64,000 bases of DNA from Paenibacillus brasilensis (GTDB taxonomy: Bacteria; Bacillota; Bacilli; Paenibacillales; Paenibacillaceae): NCBI RefSeq assembly GCF_009363115.1, contig NZ_CP045298.1, positions 1,642,001 to 1,706,000 on the forward strand, in the 5' to 3' direction. Positions 27,123 through 38,500 of the stretch are shown in pieces. Numbering within the stretch: the stretch's first letter is position 1; each line of letters starts with the position of its first letter. The notes beneath the pieces were generated by a model, which made no database searches, was not told the origin of the DNA, and saw only the letters and a program-made list of their open reading frames with translations. The position numbers and the translations under genes were made by a program.

Positions 27123-28236
27123 TTATTCTGCGTCCAGCTTAATTTGACTGCGCAGGTAACCGTCGATGAACGGATCGAGATCGCCATCCATGACAGCCCC
27201 TACGTTGCCCGTTTCTACGCTGGTACGATGATCCTTGACCATACTGTATGGATGGAACACGTAGGAGCGAATTTGGCTGCCCCATGCAATATCGGACTGT
27301 TCTCCACGGATTTCGTCCAATTGTTGCTGTTGTTCTTCGATCTTGCGCTCGTAAAGCTTGGAACGAAGCATCGTCATCGCACGTTCACGGTTCTTGATCT
27401 GGGAACGTTCATTTTGACAAGTCACGACAATACCGGTAGGCAAATGCGTAATCCGAACAGCAGAGTCGGTCGTATTAATATGCTGACCCCCCGCGCCGCT
27501 GGCCCGGTACGTATCAATTTTAAGATCCTCCGTGCGGATCTCAATATCCACATCATCCGCAATTTCCGGTACCACATCACAGGATACAAACGATGTATGC
27601 CGACGGCCGGAGGAGTCAAATGGAGAGATGCGAACAAGCCGATGCACGCCTTTCTCCGCTTTGAGATAACCGTAGGCATTATAGCCTTTGATCAACAGGG
27701 TTACACTTTTGATCCCCGCTTCATCCCCTGCCAGATAATCAAGGGTCTCCACCTTAAAGCCCCGTTTTTCTGCCCAGCGTGTATACATGCGCAGCAGCAT
27801 TTGGCCCCAGTCCTGGGACTCGGTACCACCAGCCCCCGGGTGCAGCTCCAGAATCGCATTAAGCTTGTCATATGGCTGATTTAAAAGCAATTGCAGTTCA
27901 AACTCCTGCAATTTGCTCAGCAGGGATTTGACACTATTTTCAATTTCTCCAGCCAGTGTTTCATCGCCTTCCTCATCAGCCAGTTCAACCATCATACCTG
28001 CATCTTCATATTCCTGACGAAGCTGTTCATAGCTGTCCACAGAAGACTTGACTGCATTCATTTCGGCAATTACACCTTGGGCCTTTTCGTTATCATCCCA
28101 AAAATCAGGCGCAGCCATCTTTTCCTCAAAGTTTGCGATCATTTCTTGTTTGAGATCTAAGTCAAAGAGACCCCCTAAGGTTTGTTAGTTTCTTGCCTAT
28201 TTCTCGTAAATCATGTTTTACACTTGGATCAATCAT
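27123..28236 (-). CDS. prfB: Peptide chain release factor 2, expressed by programmed +1 frameshift
   Basis: RF2 recognises UGA and UAA stop codons. The gene starts at ATG 28236 ([17 protein letters not shown]), with AGGAG at 8 nt, reads 24 codons to an in-frame TGA (28164-28162), and continues in the +1 frame as [16 protein letters not shown] to the stop at 27123. The continuous frame from 28142 is therefore only the main part. RF2 tripeptide SPF lies in [13 protein letters not shown] and the catalytic GGQ in [13 protein letters not shown]. Total about 370 residues, as normal. The slip site is entered separately. secA lies upstream, as in other firmicutes. Confidence 0.97.
28161..28176 (-). 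other. Autoregulatory +1 frameshift site of prfB
   Basis: Reads AGGGGGTCTCTTTGAC on the coding strand: an internal Shine-Dalgarno-like AGGGGG, three bases, then the CTT TGA C slippery stop. This is the classic RF2 autoregulation signal: low RF2 slows reading of UGA and favours the slip. Confidence 0.97.
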
Positions 28237-28337
28237 GATGTATTCTCCTTTAATATAGGGTTAGGGGAAATAAAAGCGTTGTGAGTTACGGCTGGGTGAA
28301 GAGACGCTACGCGAATGATTTGATCTTATGAACGCTG

Positions 28338-28394
28338 TTGCAGCGAGATGCCCTGATTGAAATAACACATTCAAAGGTGGGCATCTCACTGCAA
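28338..28394. repeat. Imperfect 16-bp inverted repeat with nested inner stem
   Basis: TTGCAGCGAGATGCCC (28338-28353) pairs with GGGCATCTCACTGCAA (28379-28394), one G-T pair. Inside, TTGAA and TTCAA pair around an 8-nt loop. No T-run, so not a plain terminator. Confidence 0.65.
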
Positions 28395-28515
28395 AGGCGA
28401 ACGCGAGCGCTTCTCCAGATTCAAATCCTCCGCTTCGCTGCCGACCGCCGTAAAGTCAAACTGCTTTTAAATAACCGGCTCTGGTCAAGTGAGCCAGATC
28501 AACTGCTGAATTAAC

Positions 28516-28547
28516 TGACAAACAAGCAGGGACCTGCTTATTTGTCA
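28516..28547 (-). terminator. 15-bp palindrome downstream of secA, candidate terminator
   Basis: TGACAAACAAGCAGG and CCTGCTTATTTGTCA pair (one G-T) around two bases. It lies about 200 bp past the secA stop and lacks a clear T-run, so it may be a weak terminator or part of the repeat-like region. Confidence 0.4.
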
Positions 28548-28747
28548 TAATTATAGAAACAGGGACAACTCAATCTTTTCAAGAAAAGATTATTCAACCT
28601 GACCTTCCTACAGAAGAGCATGGCTGAGGCATCAGTTTAGCCCCCTGTATGGCACAAAATGGCCGACGGTCAGTGATTGAACTGCCGCCTGCCATTATAT
28701 GCATTGCAGGGAATGGTGTAACTATATCTATCCCTTCATTCAATTCA

Positions 28748-31198
28748 TTATCTTCTGCGTGGACGCGCAGGGGCGGATTTCTTTTTAGGTGCAGCGGGTT
28801 CGCCACTTGTCGAAATTTTGTCTTCATCAACGACAGCCTGACGCTCTTGGTTGGATTCAATTTGTGCTTTCATGATGTATGTCGCTACTTCCTCTTGAAT
28901 GCTGGCGATCATAGCATGGAACATTTCGAAGCCTTCAAATTGGTATTCACGCAACGGATCAGTACCACCGTAAGCACGCAAGTGGATACCTTGGCGCAAT
29001 TGATCCATAGCATCAATATGATCCATCCATTTGCTATCAACCGCACGCAGTACGATAACTTTCTCGAACTCGCGTACCATATCTTCCCCAATCATCTCTT
29101 CACGTCTGTGGTATCTGTCGGTAACTTTTTCGAAGATCATTTCTACCATCTCTTCTCTTTCCTTGCCCCACAGATCGTCACGAGTAAGTGCATTTTCCTC
29201 AAGCAGGTTGTTGTTCACATACTCTGCTACTTCTTCAAGCTCCCAGTTCTCAGGAATGTCATCACCGCAATGGGCTTCCACCACACGCTCGATGACAGGC
29301 TTGATCATATCAAACACAATTTCCTTAATGTTCTCCGATTCCAGCACTTCACGGCGCTGTTTGTAAATAATAGCACGCTGCTGGTTCATTACATCATCGT
29401 ACTGGAGAACGATTTTACGCTGATCAAAGTTGTTGCCTTCGACGCGTTTTTGCGCTGATTCGATAGCACGTGTAATCATGCGGCTCTCAATTGGTTGGTC
29501 TTCTTCAAAGCCCAAACGCTCCATCATATTCAGTACGTTATCCGCACCAAAACGCTTCATTAATTCATCGCCGAGCGACAAATAAAATTGTGTGGACCCT
29601 GGATCACCCTGACGTCCTGCACGTCCGCGAAGCTGATTATCAATACGACGGGATTCATGACGCTCTGTACCGATGATATGCAATCCACCGAGCTCTGACA
29701 CGCCTTCGCCCAATACGATGTCAGTACCACGTCCTGCCATGTTGGTAGCGATAGTAACCGCACCCGCTTGACCTGCATGGGAAATAATCTCAGCTTCCTC
29801 AGCGTGATACTTGGCGTTAAGCACCTTATGACGAACGCCTTTGCGTTTCAGCATCTCAGAAAGCAGCTCCGAGTTTTCGATAGAAATCGTACCTACCAAT
29901 ACCGGCTGTTTCTTTTTGTTACGCTCCAGAATTTCATCCACTACTGCATGGAATTTACCCTTTACGCTCTTATATACAACGTCAGGCATATCTACACGCT
30001 GGTTGGGCCGGTTTGTTGGAATTTGGAGCACTTCCAGACCGTAGATTTTTTTAAATTCTTCTTCTTCTGTTTTCGCTGTACCCGTCATACCCGCCAATTT
30101 GCGGTACATACGGAAGTAGTTTTGGAAGGTAATCGTCGCCAGCGTCATGCTTTCATTTTGTACAATGATGTTTTCCTTCGCTTCAATGGCCTGATGCAAA
30201 CCATCACTGTAGCGACGTCCAGCCATCAGACGGCCTGTGAACTCATCGACAATCAGGACTTCACCGTCAGCTACAACATAATCCACATCCAGACGCATAA
30301 TAGCGTTGGCCTTCAATGCCTGTACAATGTGATGATTGATCGTCACACTTTCCTGATCGTACAGATTTTCCAGTCCGAAGAAATTTTCAGCCTTGGATAC
30401 GCCGTTTTCGGTCAAAGCAACCGACTTCACCTTGATATCCAGCGTGTAATCCTCTTCGACATTCAGGCTCTTCACAAAACGGTCAGCCGCAAAATACAGC
30501 TCTGTCGATTTTTGAGCTTGTCCTGAAATAATCAACGGTGTACGCGCCTCATCGACGAGAATGGAATCCACTTCATCAATAATACAGAAGTACAATGGCC
30601 GCTGTACCATCTGCTCTTTGTAAAGCACCATATTATCGCGCAGATAATCGAAGCCGAACTCGTTGTTCGTACCATATGTGATATCACAAGCATAAGCTTC
30701 CTGCTTGGCCGCATGATCCATATTCGCCAAATTCAGCCCCACAGACATCCCCAGGAAGTTATAGATTTGTCCCATTTCTCCGCTGTCACGCTGTGCCAAA
30801 TAGTCATTGACCGTAACCACGTGCACACCTTTGCCCAACAGTGCATTCAAATAAACCGGCAGCGTACCTACGAGTGTTTTACCTTCCCCGGTTTTCATTT
30901 CGGCAATCTTGCCTTCATGCAGCGCAATACCGCCAAGCATCTGAACGTCATAATGACGTTTGCCCAGCACCCGCTTGGACGCTTCACGAACGGTTGCAAA
31001 AGCTTCCGGCAGAACTTCTTCAGCCGTAGCACCTTGTTCAATCCGCTCTTTAAACTCCGCCGTCTTCGCTTTCAGCTCCTCATCCGAGAGCTTCTCAAAA
31101 TCCGGCTCTATTTTATTGATCAGTTCAACCGTCTTCATTAAACGTTTGACGTCACGTTCATTTGTATCACCAAAAATTTTCTTAACAATTCCTAGCAT
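28748..31198 (-). CDS. secA: Preprotein translocase motor ATPase SecA
   Basis: Drives Sec-dependent export through SecYEG. 816 residues. Walker A MKTGEGKT, the [19 protein letters not shown] block, [18 protein letters not shown], the [12 protein letters not shown] helicase motif and [17 protein letters not shown] are intact. The C terminus ends in a Lys/Pro/Arg-rich tail and lacks the Cys-rich SEC-C zinc motif present in B. subtilis SecA (841 residues). No SEC-C sequence was found in other frames downstream, so the shorter tail looks natural, not frameshifted. hpf lies upstream, as is common. Confidence 0.97.
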   Translation of the reverse strand: MLGIVKKIFGDTNERDVKRLMKTVELINKIEPDFEKLSDEELKAKTAEFKERIEQGATAEEVLPEAFATVREASKRVLGKRHYDVQMLGGIALHEGKIAEMKTGEGKTLVGTLPVYLNALLGKGVHVVTVNDYLAQRDSGEMGQIYNFLGMSVGLNLANMDHAAKQEAYACDITYGTNNEFGFDYLRDNMVLYKEQMVQRPLYFCIIDEVDSILVDEARTPLIISGQAQKSTELYFAADRFVKSLNVEEDYTLDIKVKSVALTENGVSKAENFFGLENLYDQESVTINHHIVQALKANAIMRLDVDYVVADGEVLIVDEFTGRLMAGRRYSDGLHQAIEAKENIIVQNESMTLATITFQNYFRMYRKLAGMTGTAKTEEEEFKKIYGLEVLQIPTNRPNQRVDMPDVVYKSVKGKFHAVVDEILERNKKKQPVLVGTISIENSELLSEMLKRKGVRHKVLNAKYHAEEAEIISHAGQAGAVTIATNMAGRGTDIVLGEGVSELGGLHIIGTERHESRRIDNQLRGRAGRQGDPGSTQFYLSLGDELMKRFGADNVLNMMERLGFEEDQPIESRMITRAIESAQKRVEGNNFDQRKIVLQYDDVMNQQRAIIYKQRREVLESENIKEIVFDMIKPVIERVVEAHCGDDIPENWELEEVAEYVNNNLLEENALTRDDLWGKEREEMVEMIFEKVTDRYHRREEMIGEDMVREFEKVIVLRAVDSKWMDHIDAMDQLRQGIHLRAYGGTDPLREYQFEGFEMFHAMIASIQEEVATYIMKAQIESNQERQAVVDEDKISTSGEPAAPKKKSAPARPRRR

Positions 31199-31560
31199 GG
31201 TTTACCCCTTTCGCGCAAAACAATTAATAGAATCAATTTCACAATAAGAAAGGGTCCATGATGAAATTGATTCCCGATATGTTTGACAGGCCCGGCTGTA
31301 CCAGCCCATCGTGCGATGTTCTTTGCATAAATTGTAACAGTTTGTAGGACATGCCGCAACATAAGCAGTCTCTGGAATTACATCCGGTTAAAGATACCAA
31401 AGCAATTGACGCATGAATTACCATATAAAAGAGCCCTACCCCGCCAGATTCGCAAGGATAAGGCTCGTCGTTATTATCATTTTCGCTAATATCCATAAAA
31501 CATGCTTCCATTGAAAACGAACTATTCATTTTAAAATACGATAAGTTCCTACTCTACAAA
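31199..31560. other. Intergenic region between hpf and secA
   Basis: 362 bp. Holds the hpf terminator hairpin (31427-31466) and must hold the secA promoter on the minus strand. The only frame of note (31239-31529 minus) has no good ribosome site or recognisable content. Confidence 0.5.
31427..31466 (-). terminator. Terminator after hpf
   Basis: On the minus strand GAGCCTTATCC pairs with GGGTAGGGCTC (two G-T pairs) and is followed by TTTTATATGG. It lies about 95 bp past the hpf stop. Confidence 0.6.
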
Positions 31561-32121
31561 TTATTCCCGTTCGATCAGACCGTACTTGCCGTCGTTGCGT
31601 TTGTAGACTACGCTAACTTCTTCGTTATCAATATTGGCAAATACGAAGAAATTATGTCCAACCATGTTCATTTGAAGAATAGCTTCTTCTACATCCATAG
31701 GTTTCAATAAGAAACGCTTGGTGCGAACGACTTCCAGCTCATCCAATTCTGCATCCTCATCCTCAGCTACAACCACGCCGCCTGCCGGATCTTCCACAAA
31801 AAGAGTCTTCAAACTGCCTTTCTGACGGAATTTTCGGTTTAACTTGGTTTTGTTCTTGCGGATTTGCCGCTCAAGCTTGTCTACCACGGCATCAATGGAC
31901 GCATACATGTCATCGCTTTCGTCTTCGGCACGGAGTACAAGCCCCGGCAAAGGAATGGTTACTTCTACAGTGTGCAAATCTCTGGTTGTGCTTAACGTTA
32001 CACTTCCGTCAGACGTCGGGGGTGCATCGAAATACTTTTCAAGTCTGCTGAATTTCTTATCAACGTAGTCCTTCAAAGCGTCGGTAACCTCGATCTGTTG
32101 ACCTCGTACTGTTAAGTTCAT
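31561..32121 (-). CDS. hpf: Long-form ribosome hibernation promoting factor
   Basis: Dimerises 70S ribosomes into inactive 100S particles under stress and stationary phase. The start chosen is ATG at 32121 (MNLTVRGQQIEVTDALKDYV), with AAAGGAGG at 8 nt; 186 residues. N-terminal S30AE/RaiA domain (about 1-95; YVDKKFSRLEKYF, DDMYASIDAVVDKLERQI), acidic linker, and C-terminal dimerisation domain (about 125-185; VVRTKRFLLKPMDVEEAILQ, GHNFFVFANIDNEEVSVVYK). This two-domain form is standard in firmicutes. Directly upstream of secA, as in many Bacillales. Confidence 0.95.
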   Translation of the reverse strand: MNLTVRGQQIEVTDALKDYVDKKFSRLEKYFDAPPTSDGSVTLSTTRDLHTVEVTIPLPGLVLRAEDESDDMYASIDAVVDKLERQIRKNKTKLNRKFRQKGSLKTLFVEDPAGGVVVAEDEDAELDELEVVRTKRFLLKPMDVEEAILQMNMVGHNFFVFANIDNEEVSVVYKRNDGKYGLIERE

Positions 32122-32430
32122 AGGGCACGCCTCCTTTGCTCCTTCAGTATAACACATATGTTAACGCCAAGTAAAAAAACGCCCAACATTTCGAAGCTAT
32201 TTTACAAAACTCATCATTTTTCGATAAAACGCTTCAGATAACGTCATTCTTTGAAAAAGGTCATGTTTAAAATTCGCTTGCATACATATTTGAATAATGA
32301 GCGCATATATAAAAATTTGCTCCGCCAGTATCGTGACCGACAACTATCTGTCCTTCTTGCCTCAGCTACTTATTTTAAAAAAGGAGGGATGTCTTTTTCA
32401 CGCTGAATCAGGTATAGGAGAATGGGATGT
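32122..32430. other. Intergenic region upstream of the giant repeat gene
   Basis: About 310 bp, AT-rich, between divergent hpf and the giant gene. Contains the SigE-like promoter candidate at 32261-32288 on plus. A GGAGG at about 32383-32387 opens only a five-codon frame. The hpf promoter must lie at the left end on minus; no clear pair was settled. Confidence 0.45.
32261..32288 (+). promoter_or_regulatory. SigE-like (mother-cell) promoter candidate for the giant repeat gene
   Basis: TCATGTT (32261-32267), 13-bp spacer, CATACATA (32281-32288). The sporulation SigE consensus is KMATATT-N13/15-CATACANT: six of seven and seven of eight positions fit. It lies about 270 bp before the giant gene's ATG, so a leader or small gene lies between. 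Confidence 0.4.
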
Positions 32431-32550
32431 ATGCAAGGGCCTGGTTACAATGCAGGCAATTTATACGAAAGGATTATTACATCCAGCTTAGCTGGCTCTT
32501 CCCAAACGATGATTTCCCTAATATTTGGATTCGGGAGAGATGGAAAGTAG
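32431..32550 (+). CDS. Possible small protein upstream of the giant repeat gene
   Basis: ATG at 32431 is preceded by AGGAG at 10 nt and opens 39 codons (MQGPGYNAGNLYERIITSSL, then Ser/Gly/Ile-rich) ending at TAG 11 bp before the giant gene. A second overlapping frame from ATG 32427 gives 43 residues rich in Trp and Arg and is less protein-like. Only the ribosome site and position support it. No family recognised. Confidence 0.3.
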   Translation: MQGPGYNAGNLYERIITSSLAGSSQTMISLIFGFGRDGK

Positions 32551-32561
32551 GAAGCTAATCC

Positions 32562-35500
32562 ATGGCTTTTATTCAGCGCTACGTAACGAACCAGACGGGG
32601 GCTGTCACCTTTATCGGGAATACACTTGGACTGGCACGTTCCAATTCGGTAGAAGTGCCGGGAACAACAACCAGCATTGGTGCTTTCATCACATCCAATA
32701 CAGCTTCCCGCTTCGGCACGTATCCATTAGGCACTACATCTGCAATTACAAGTAACTCATCAACAGCTTTCCTTGTGCTTCCCGCGGGTAGTACGGTGCT
32801 GTATGCAGAGCTTATTTGGGGAGGAAGTTATGCCAACGGCAGCACCAATGTATTGTCCAGCGCCAGCAACCCGGTCACATTCCAGACACCCGCTTTATCT
32901 ACTACAGTCAGTCCTGATTCTGCAACATCGGTCAACGTAACCAGTCTCGGTATTTATGTAAGAACGGCGAATGTGACAAATCTGGTCATTCAAGGCGGCG
33001 CAGGAGCATACACGGTTGGAAATGTGACGGGCACCATCACCGTTCCCGATTCCACCAACACCAACCATGCCGGCTGGACGCTGGCTGTAGTGTACAACAA
33101 CCCGTCTCTGCCCTTCCGCAATCTGTCGCTGCGCGTGGGCGGCGAAGGAGTCAGTAGCGCTACAGGATCGGTCAACGTAGTCGTGAGCGGCTTTGCTACG
33201 CCCGTACAGGGGACTCTACGCGGCAGAGCGCTGATTAGCGCGCAGGAAGGCGACGTCGACATCACTGGAGATCGTGCGTTGTTCGGACCTACTACATCCA
33301 GTTTGACTGCGTTGTCTGGGCCCAACAACTTTTCAACTAATTTTTTCGCTTCCCAAATTAACGGAGATGACGGCACACTGGTCACGACGGGAACATTTGG
33401 CACAACCAATGCTGTGAACGGGACACCTGGAACACAGGTCACAGGCGGACGGCAAGGCTGGGACATTACCAACGTCGATATTTCCTCCACACTACTCAAC
33501 AGCCAAACCACAGGTGTCCTCCAACTGACAACCAATGGCGATATTTACACCGTCAATGCCAACGCGATTCAAATTGATATCAATGCTCCGCTGGTGACCC
33601 TGACTAAAACGGCCAGTTCTACAGGTTTGGTCATTGGCGATACAGTGACCTATACCATTAATATTTCGAATACAGGACTAGTCAGCGCCTCCGACACCGT
33701 GCTTACCGACATCATACCTGCAGGGGCCACCTTTGTATCCGGAAGCGTCATTGTCGCGGGCACAGCCCAGCCAACAGCCAATCCTGCCACCGGAATTACA
33801 GTGGGCAGCGTGGCTCCTGCTTCCACGGTGACTGTTACCTTCCGTGCAACGGTCACTTCATTGCCGGCAAACGCTCAACTGAGCAATCAAGCATCGGCGT
33901 CCTTTTCCTTCCAGACTGTGCCAGGCGGTCCTGTCATTTCCGGTAATGTTCCGTCCAATACTGCGAGTACGCCGATCTATCAACCCGTCATCAGGATTGT
34001 TAAAAGTGCCAATACAACGGCCGCTACGGTCGGGGACACCATTACGTACACATTCCAGATATCGAACACAGGCAGCATTGCTGCAAATCTTAACTTTACA
34101 GAGAGTATTCCAGCCGGATCAACCTTTATCCCAGGCAGCGTGACCATTGGCGGCTCTTCCGTGCCTGCTGCCAATCCTGCTACAGGCTTCTTGGTAGGAA
34201 CCATCAATACCAATGCTACAATACCGGTCACTTTCCAGACCCTTGTCAATTCCGTTCCAGCTTCTGGTAATCTAGCCGATCAGGCAACCTGCACGTATAC
34301 CTTTACACCGCCTGACGGACGTGTATTAAACGGAAACGGTACGTCCAACACGCTCACCATTCCCGTATCCTCGCCGAATGTGACCGTGACCAAAGCCTCT
34401 TCACTGTCGGCGGCAGCCGTTGGAGAAACCGTTCAGTTCACTGTAACCGCTACGAACAATGGAATCGAGAATGTAACCAATGTAGTAGTCACTGCCCCCC
34501 TGCCCAGCGGAGTTGCCTTCGTACCTGGCAGTGTCACTGTGAACGGAACAGCAGCTACAACAGCTACGCCTATAAACGGAATTCCGGTTGGCACTCTGGC
34601 TCCAGGCGCATCAGTTACGGTTGTATTTCGGGCCGCCATCAACGCTTTGCCGTCTCCTGCACAGATTAATAACCGGGCAACCGTCAGTTTCACATCCGGC
34701 GCCTTTACCGGATCATCCTTGTCCAATCTTGTAACCATCCCTGTCGTGCTTGCGGCTCCAACTATCACCAAAAGCGCCAGCTCCAATCGTGCCAGCGTAG
34801 GCGGAACGGTCACTTATTCTTTTCTGATCGCCAATACCGGAACAGCCGTCTTAAACACAACCTTGACCGAAACCGTACCCACTGGCTCCACTTTTATTCC
34901 TGGGAGTGTCATTGTCGGAGGGTCCTCTGTTCCAGGTGCAAATCCCAACACGGGGATTTCGGTGGGCACCATCAATCCCGGAGCACAGATCACTGTCTCG
35001 TTCCGTGTGACCGTTGATTCCCTTCCACCTGGGGGTGGATTAAACGATCAGGGACTGCTCCAATATACGTATCAGCTGCAAGACGGGAGAACTCTTTCCG
35101 GCTCACTTCTATCCAATATTGTTTCCGTGTCCATTTCTCTGCCTAGCGTGTCGGTAACCAAATCTGCCAGTTTTACATCCGTTAGTGTAGGTGAAACGCT
35201 GACCTACAGCGTGACCGCTGTCAACAACGGGATTGATCCGATCACCAATACCGTCATTACCGATCCGCTCCCCGGCGGCGTGTCCTTTGTACCAGGTAGC
35301 GTGACCTTGGGCGGTTCGCCTGTGAGCGCTGCCGATCCTAGAAGCGGCATTTCTGTTGGCACCGTCGGGTCAGGCGCATCTGTACAGGTGTCCTACGCTG
35401 TACTGGTCAATGCCGTACCGTCCGTACAACCGCTGCAAAACACAGCCAGCGTCAGCTTCACTAGCGGTACTTTTACCGGAACATCCCAGACAAATACCGT

Positions 35501-38500
35501 CTCTGTACCGGTTTACCAGCCTCGCATCCGCGTAGGCAAATCCGCGAATACAACAGCAGCTACGATAGGCAACACGATTCTGTACACATTGCTGGTCACA
35601 AATAGTGGTAACTATAATGCCTCTGTGACGCTGACTGATGCTATTCCTGCCGGATCAACATTTTTGGAGAACAGCGTGGTTATCAATGGCGTCAGTCAGC
35701 CTGGAGCCAGCCCTGCAACGGGTGTTTTCATCGGCACCGTATCGCCGCAGAGTCCTATTACACTGACGTTTCAAACCGCAGTAGCTTCACTTCCAACGCC
35801 GCCCCAACTGACAGATCAGGCTACCGCCGCGATTTCCTTTACCTTGCCAGATGGACGGGTACGAACAGATAGTGCGTCGTCCAATGTATTATCCATTCCT
35901 GTGTCTGCGCCAAATGTGTCCATATCCAAAACGGCTAACCGTTCTACAGCTATTCCAGGTGATTCCGTGCTGTATACTCTCACGGTCCTCAACAATGGAA
36001 CCCAAACGGTGAACAATGTGGTCGTTTCCGACCCTATCCCGTCTGGCTCCCAATTTACTGTGGGCAGCGTGACGCTTAACGGCTCAGTCGTGACCAGCGG
36101 AGATCCATCAATAGGTATCCCGATTGGAAGCATTGCCGCAGGAGGTGGGGCTACGATCACTTTCAGGGTGACAGTATCCTCTCCTTTGCCGAGTCCGCCG
36201 CAACTCACCAACCAAGCGCGTGCCAGCTTCACCAGCGGTTCATTTTCAGGCGTATCTGTATCTAATCCGGTAACGGTAAACGTCAATGCCCCCGTGCTGG
36301 CTATAAGTAAAACTGCTGATCCCATACGGGCAACGGTTGGCGATATCGTAACGTATTCCGTGGCTGTGACCAACAGCGGTAACATAGCCGCTGCTGCCAC
36401 ATTGACAGACAATATCCCCACAGGCTCGGCACTGGTACCGAACAGTGTGGTCGTTAACGGTGCTCCTGTTCCGGGCGCGAGTCCCGCAACAGGTCTGTCT
36501 ATTGGCTCCATTGCACCCAGAGCCGTAGTCCAAACAACTTTTCAGGTGGTGATTACTTCCGTGCCTTTACCTCCCCAACTCACCGACCAGGCGAATATCA
36601 GCTTTTCCTTTCAACCGCCGGATGGCCGGATTGTTAACGGCAATGTTTCGTCCAATATTGTTACAATTCCTGTATCGTCACCGAATGTGCAGGTTACCAA
36701 AAGTGCTTCAGCCACTGACGCGGTTCCTGGTGATACGCTAACCTACACCATTACAGCTACCAATAGCGGCATCGAAACCGTGACAGATGTTCGCGTAACC
36801 GATACGATTCCTGCTGGTTCAACCTTTATTTCCGGCTCGGTTATCGTAAATGGAACAACGCTGCCATCAGCCAGTCCCCTGACAGGAATTCCAGTCGGCT
36901 CGATCGCTGCGGGTGCGTTAACAACCGTTACTTTTTCCGTATCGGTCAACAGCCTGCCCCAGCCGCCTCAACTGAGCGATCAGGCCTCCGTTTCTTTTAC
37001 CAACGGCACACTGAATTTCACATCACTCTCCAACACGGTTGTCGTTCCCGTTTTCCAGCCTATTATCAGCCTTGTCAAAACCGCCAATACAAGCCAAGCA
37101 ACTGTAGGCGATACAGTGGTCTATACACTGACTGCCCAAAATACAGGGAATTTAGCGGCGAATGCTACCTTTACCGATGCTATTCCAGCGGGTTCTTCCT
37201 TTGTTCCTAACAGTGTCACCGTAAACGGTCTGCCTGTTGCTGGAGCCACACCCCAAGCAGGAGTGCCAGTTGGAAGCATTGCTGCGGGTGCCTCTGTCTC
37301 TCTCACTTTTCAGGTCGTTATTAATGCGGTCCCAGTCGGCTTAGGCCTGTTAAATCAAGGCTCTGCCACTTTCACCTTCCAGCCGCCGGATGGTCGAACC
37401 TTGAACGGAAGTGTTCAATCGAATCCGGTTTTCATACCTGTATCCAATCCTAATGTCGCCGTGACCAAAACGGTCAACCAAACCGCCGTCGCCTTCGGAG
37501 ATACCATTACGTATACGATCACCGCAGTGAACAACGACATTACACCCGTGACAGGAACTGTCTTTATTGATCCGATTGCTGACGGCACTACCTTTGTAGC
37601 TAACTCCGTACAAGTAAACGGTGTCACTATACCAGGAGCCAACATCGCCACAGGCGTTGCCGTAGGCTCTATCCCTGCTGCCAGCTCGGTAACAGTCACC
37701 TTTCAGGCCACGGTAACATCCTTACCGGCATCAGGTTTGTCCACAGATCAAGCGACCGTTTCCTTTAATTCAGGGGCTTTCGCGGGGCAATCCATCTCTA
37801 ACCCGGTCAGCCTGCCTGTATTGCAGCCGATTTTGAATGTGACCAACACCATCAGCGCAGATCGCGCAACCGTAGGGAATACGCTTGGTTTTGTCATCAC
37901 GTTAACCAATACCGGCAACACGCCTGCACAAACGGTCGTGCTTGATCTGCTGTCCAGCTCACTCAGCCTGAATCAAAATAGTGTTCTGGTCAACGGGGCG
38001 CCCATTCCCGGAGCGGACCCCCTTACAGGAATTAATATCGGTTCCGTTGCACCAGGTACTACGGTAACTGTCACGTTCAGCGCCGTAGTCATATCTGTAC
38101 CGCCTGGCTCCATACTGACCAACCAGGCAAATGTGAACTATACGTTCCGGCTGCCGGACGGACGAACGCTAACCGGCAGCGGATCAGCCCTGCCTGTATC
38201 CATTCCGATCTCTTCGCCCAACGTAACCGTTACAAAGGCGTCTGATGTGGCCGACGCCGTCGTGGGCGATTCTGTTCCTTATGTCATTACCGTCTTCAAT
38301 AACGGACTTGATCCCGTTACTAACGTCATCGTTACCGATACCATTCCTTTCGGAACCGCTTTTGTACCGGGTAGTGTTACAATCAATGGCACGCCTGTTG
38401 CTTCAGCCAACCCGCAAAACGGCATTCCTGTCGGGACACTCGGTGCCGGTGGTGGTGCGACAATTCGCTTTTTGCTTAACGTACAATCCCTGCCGTCACC

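Larger units (their letters stand above)
28237..28747. other. Long intergenic region between secA and prfB with several hairpins
   Basis: About 510 bp without a supported gene. It holds the prfB ribosome site, the two inverted repeats entered separately, and a small AATCTTTT/AAAAGATT hairpin at 28572-28591. A frame at 28594-28860 runs through the secA end in another frame and is not supported. A structured RNA or a palindromic repeat element is possible. Confidence 0.5.

Noticed and set aside
28594..28860. 88-residue frame overlapping the secA 3-prime end, considered as a shifted SecA tail
   Set aside because: It contains no Cys-rich SEC-C pattern and no ribosome site; it is a shadow frame.
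31239..31529. 96-residue minus-strand frame between hpf and secA
   Set aside because: It contains the hpf terminator hairpin, has no good ribosome site and resembles no family.
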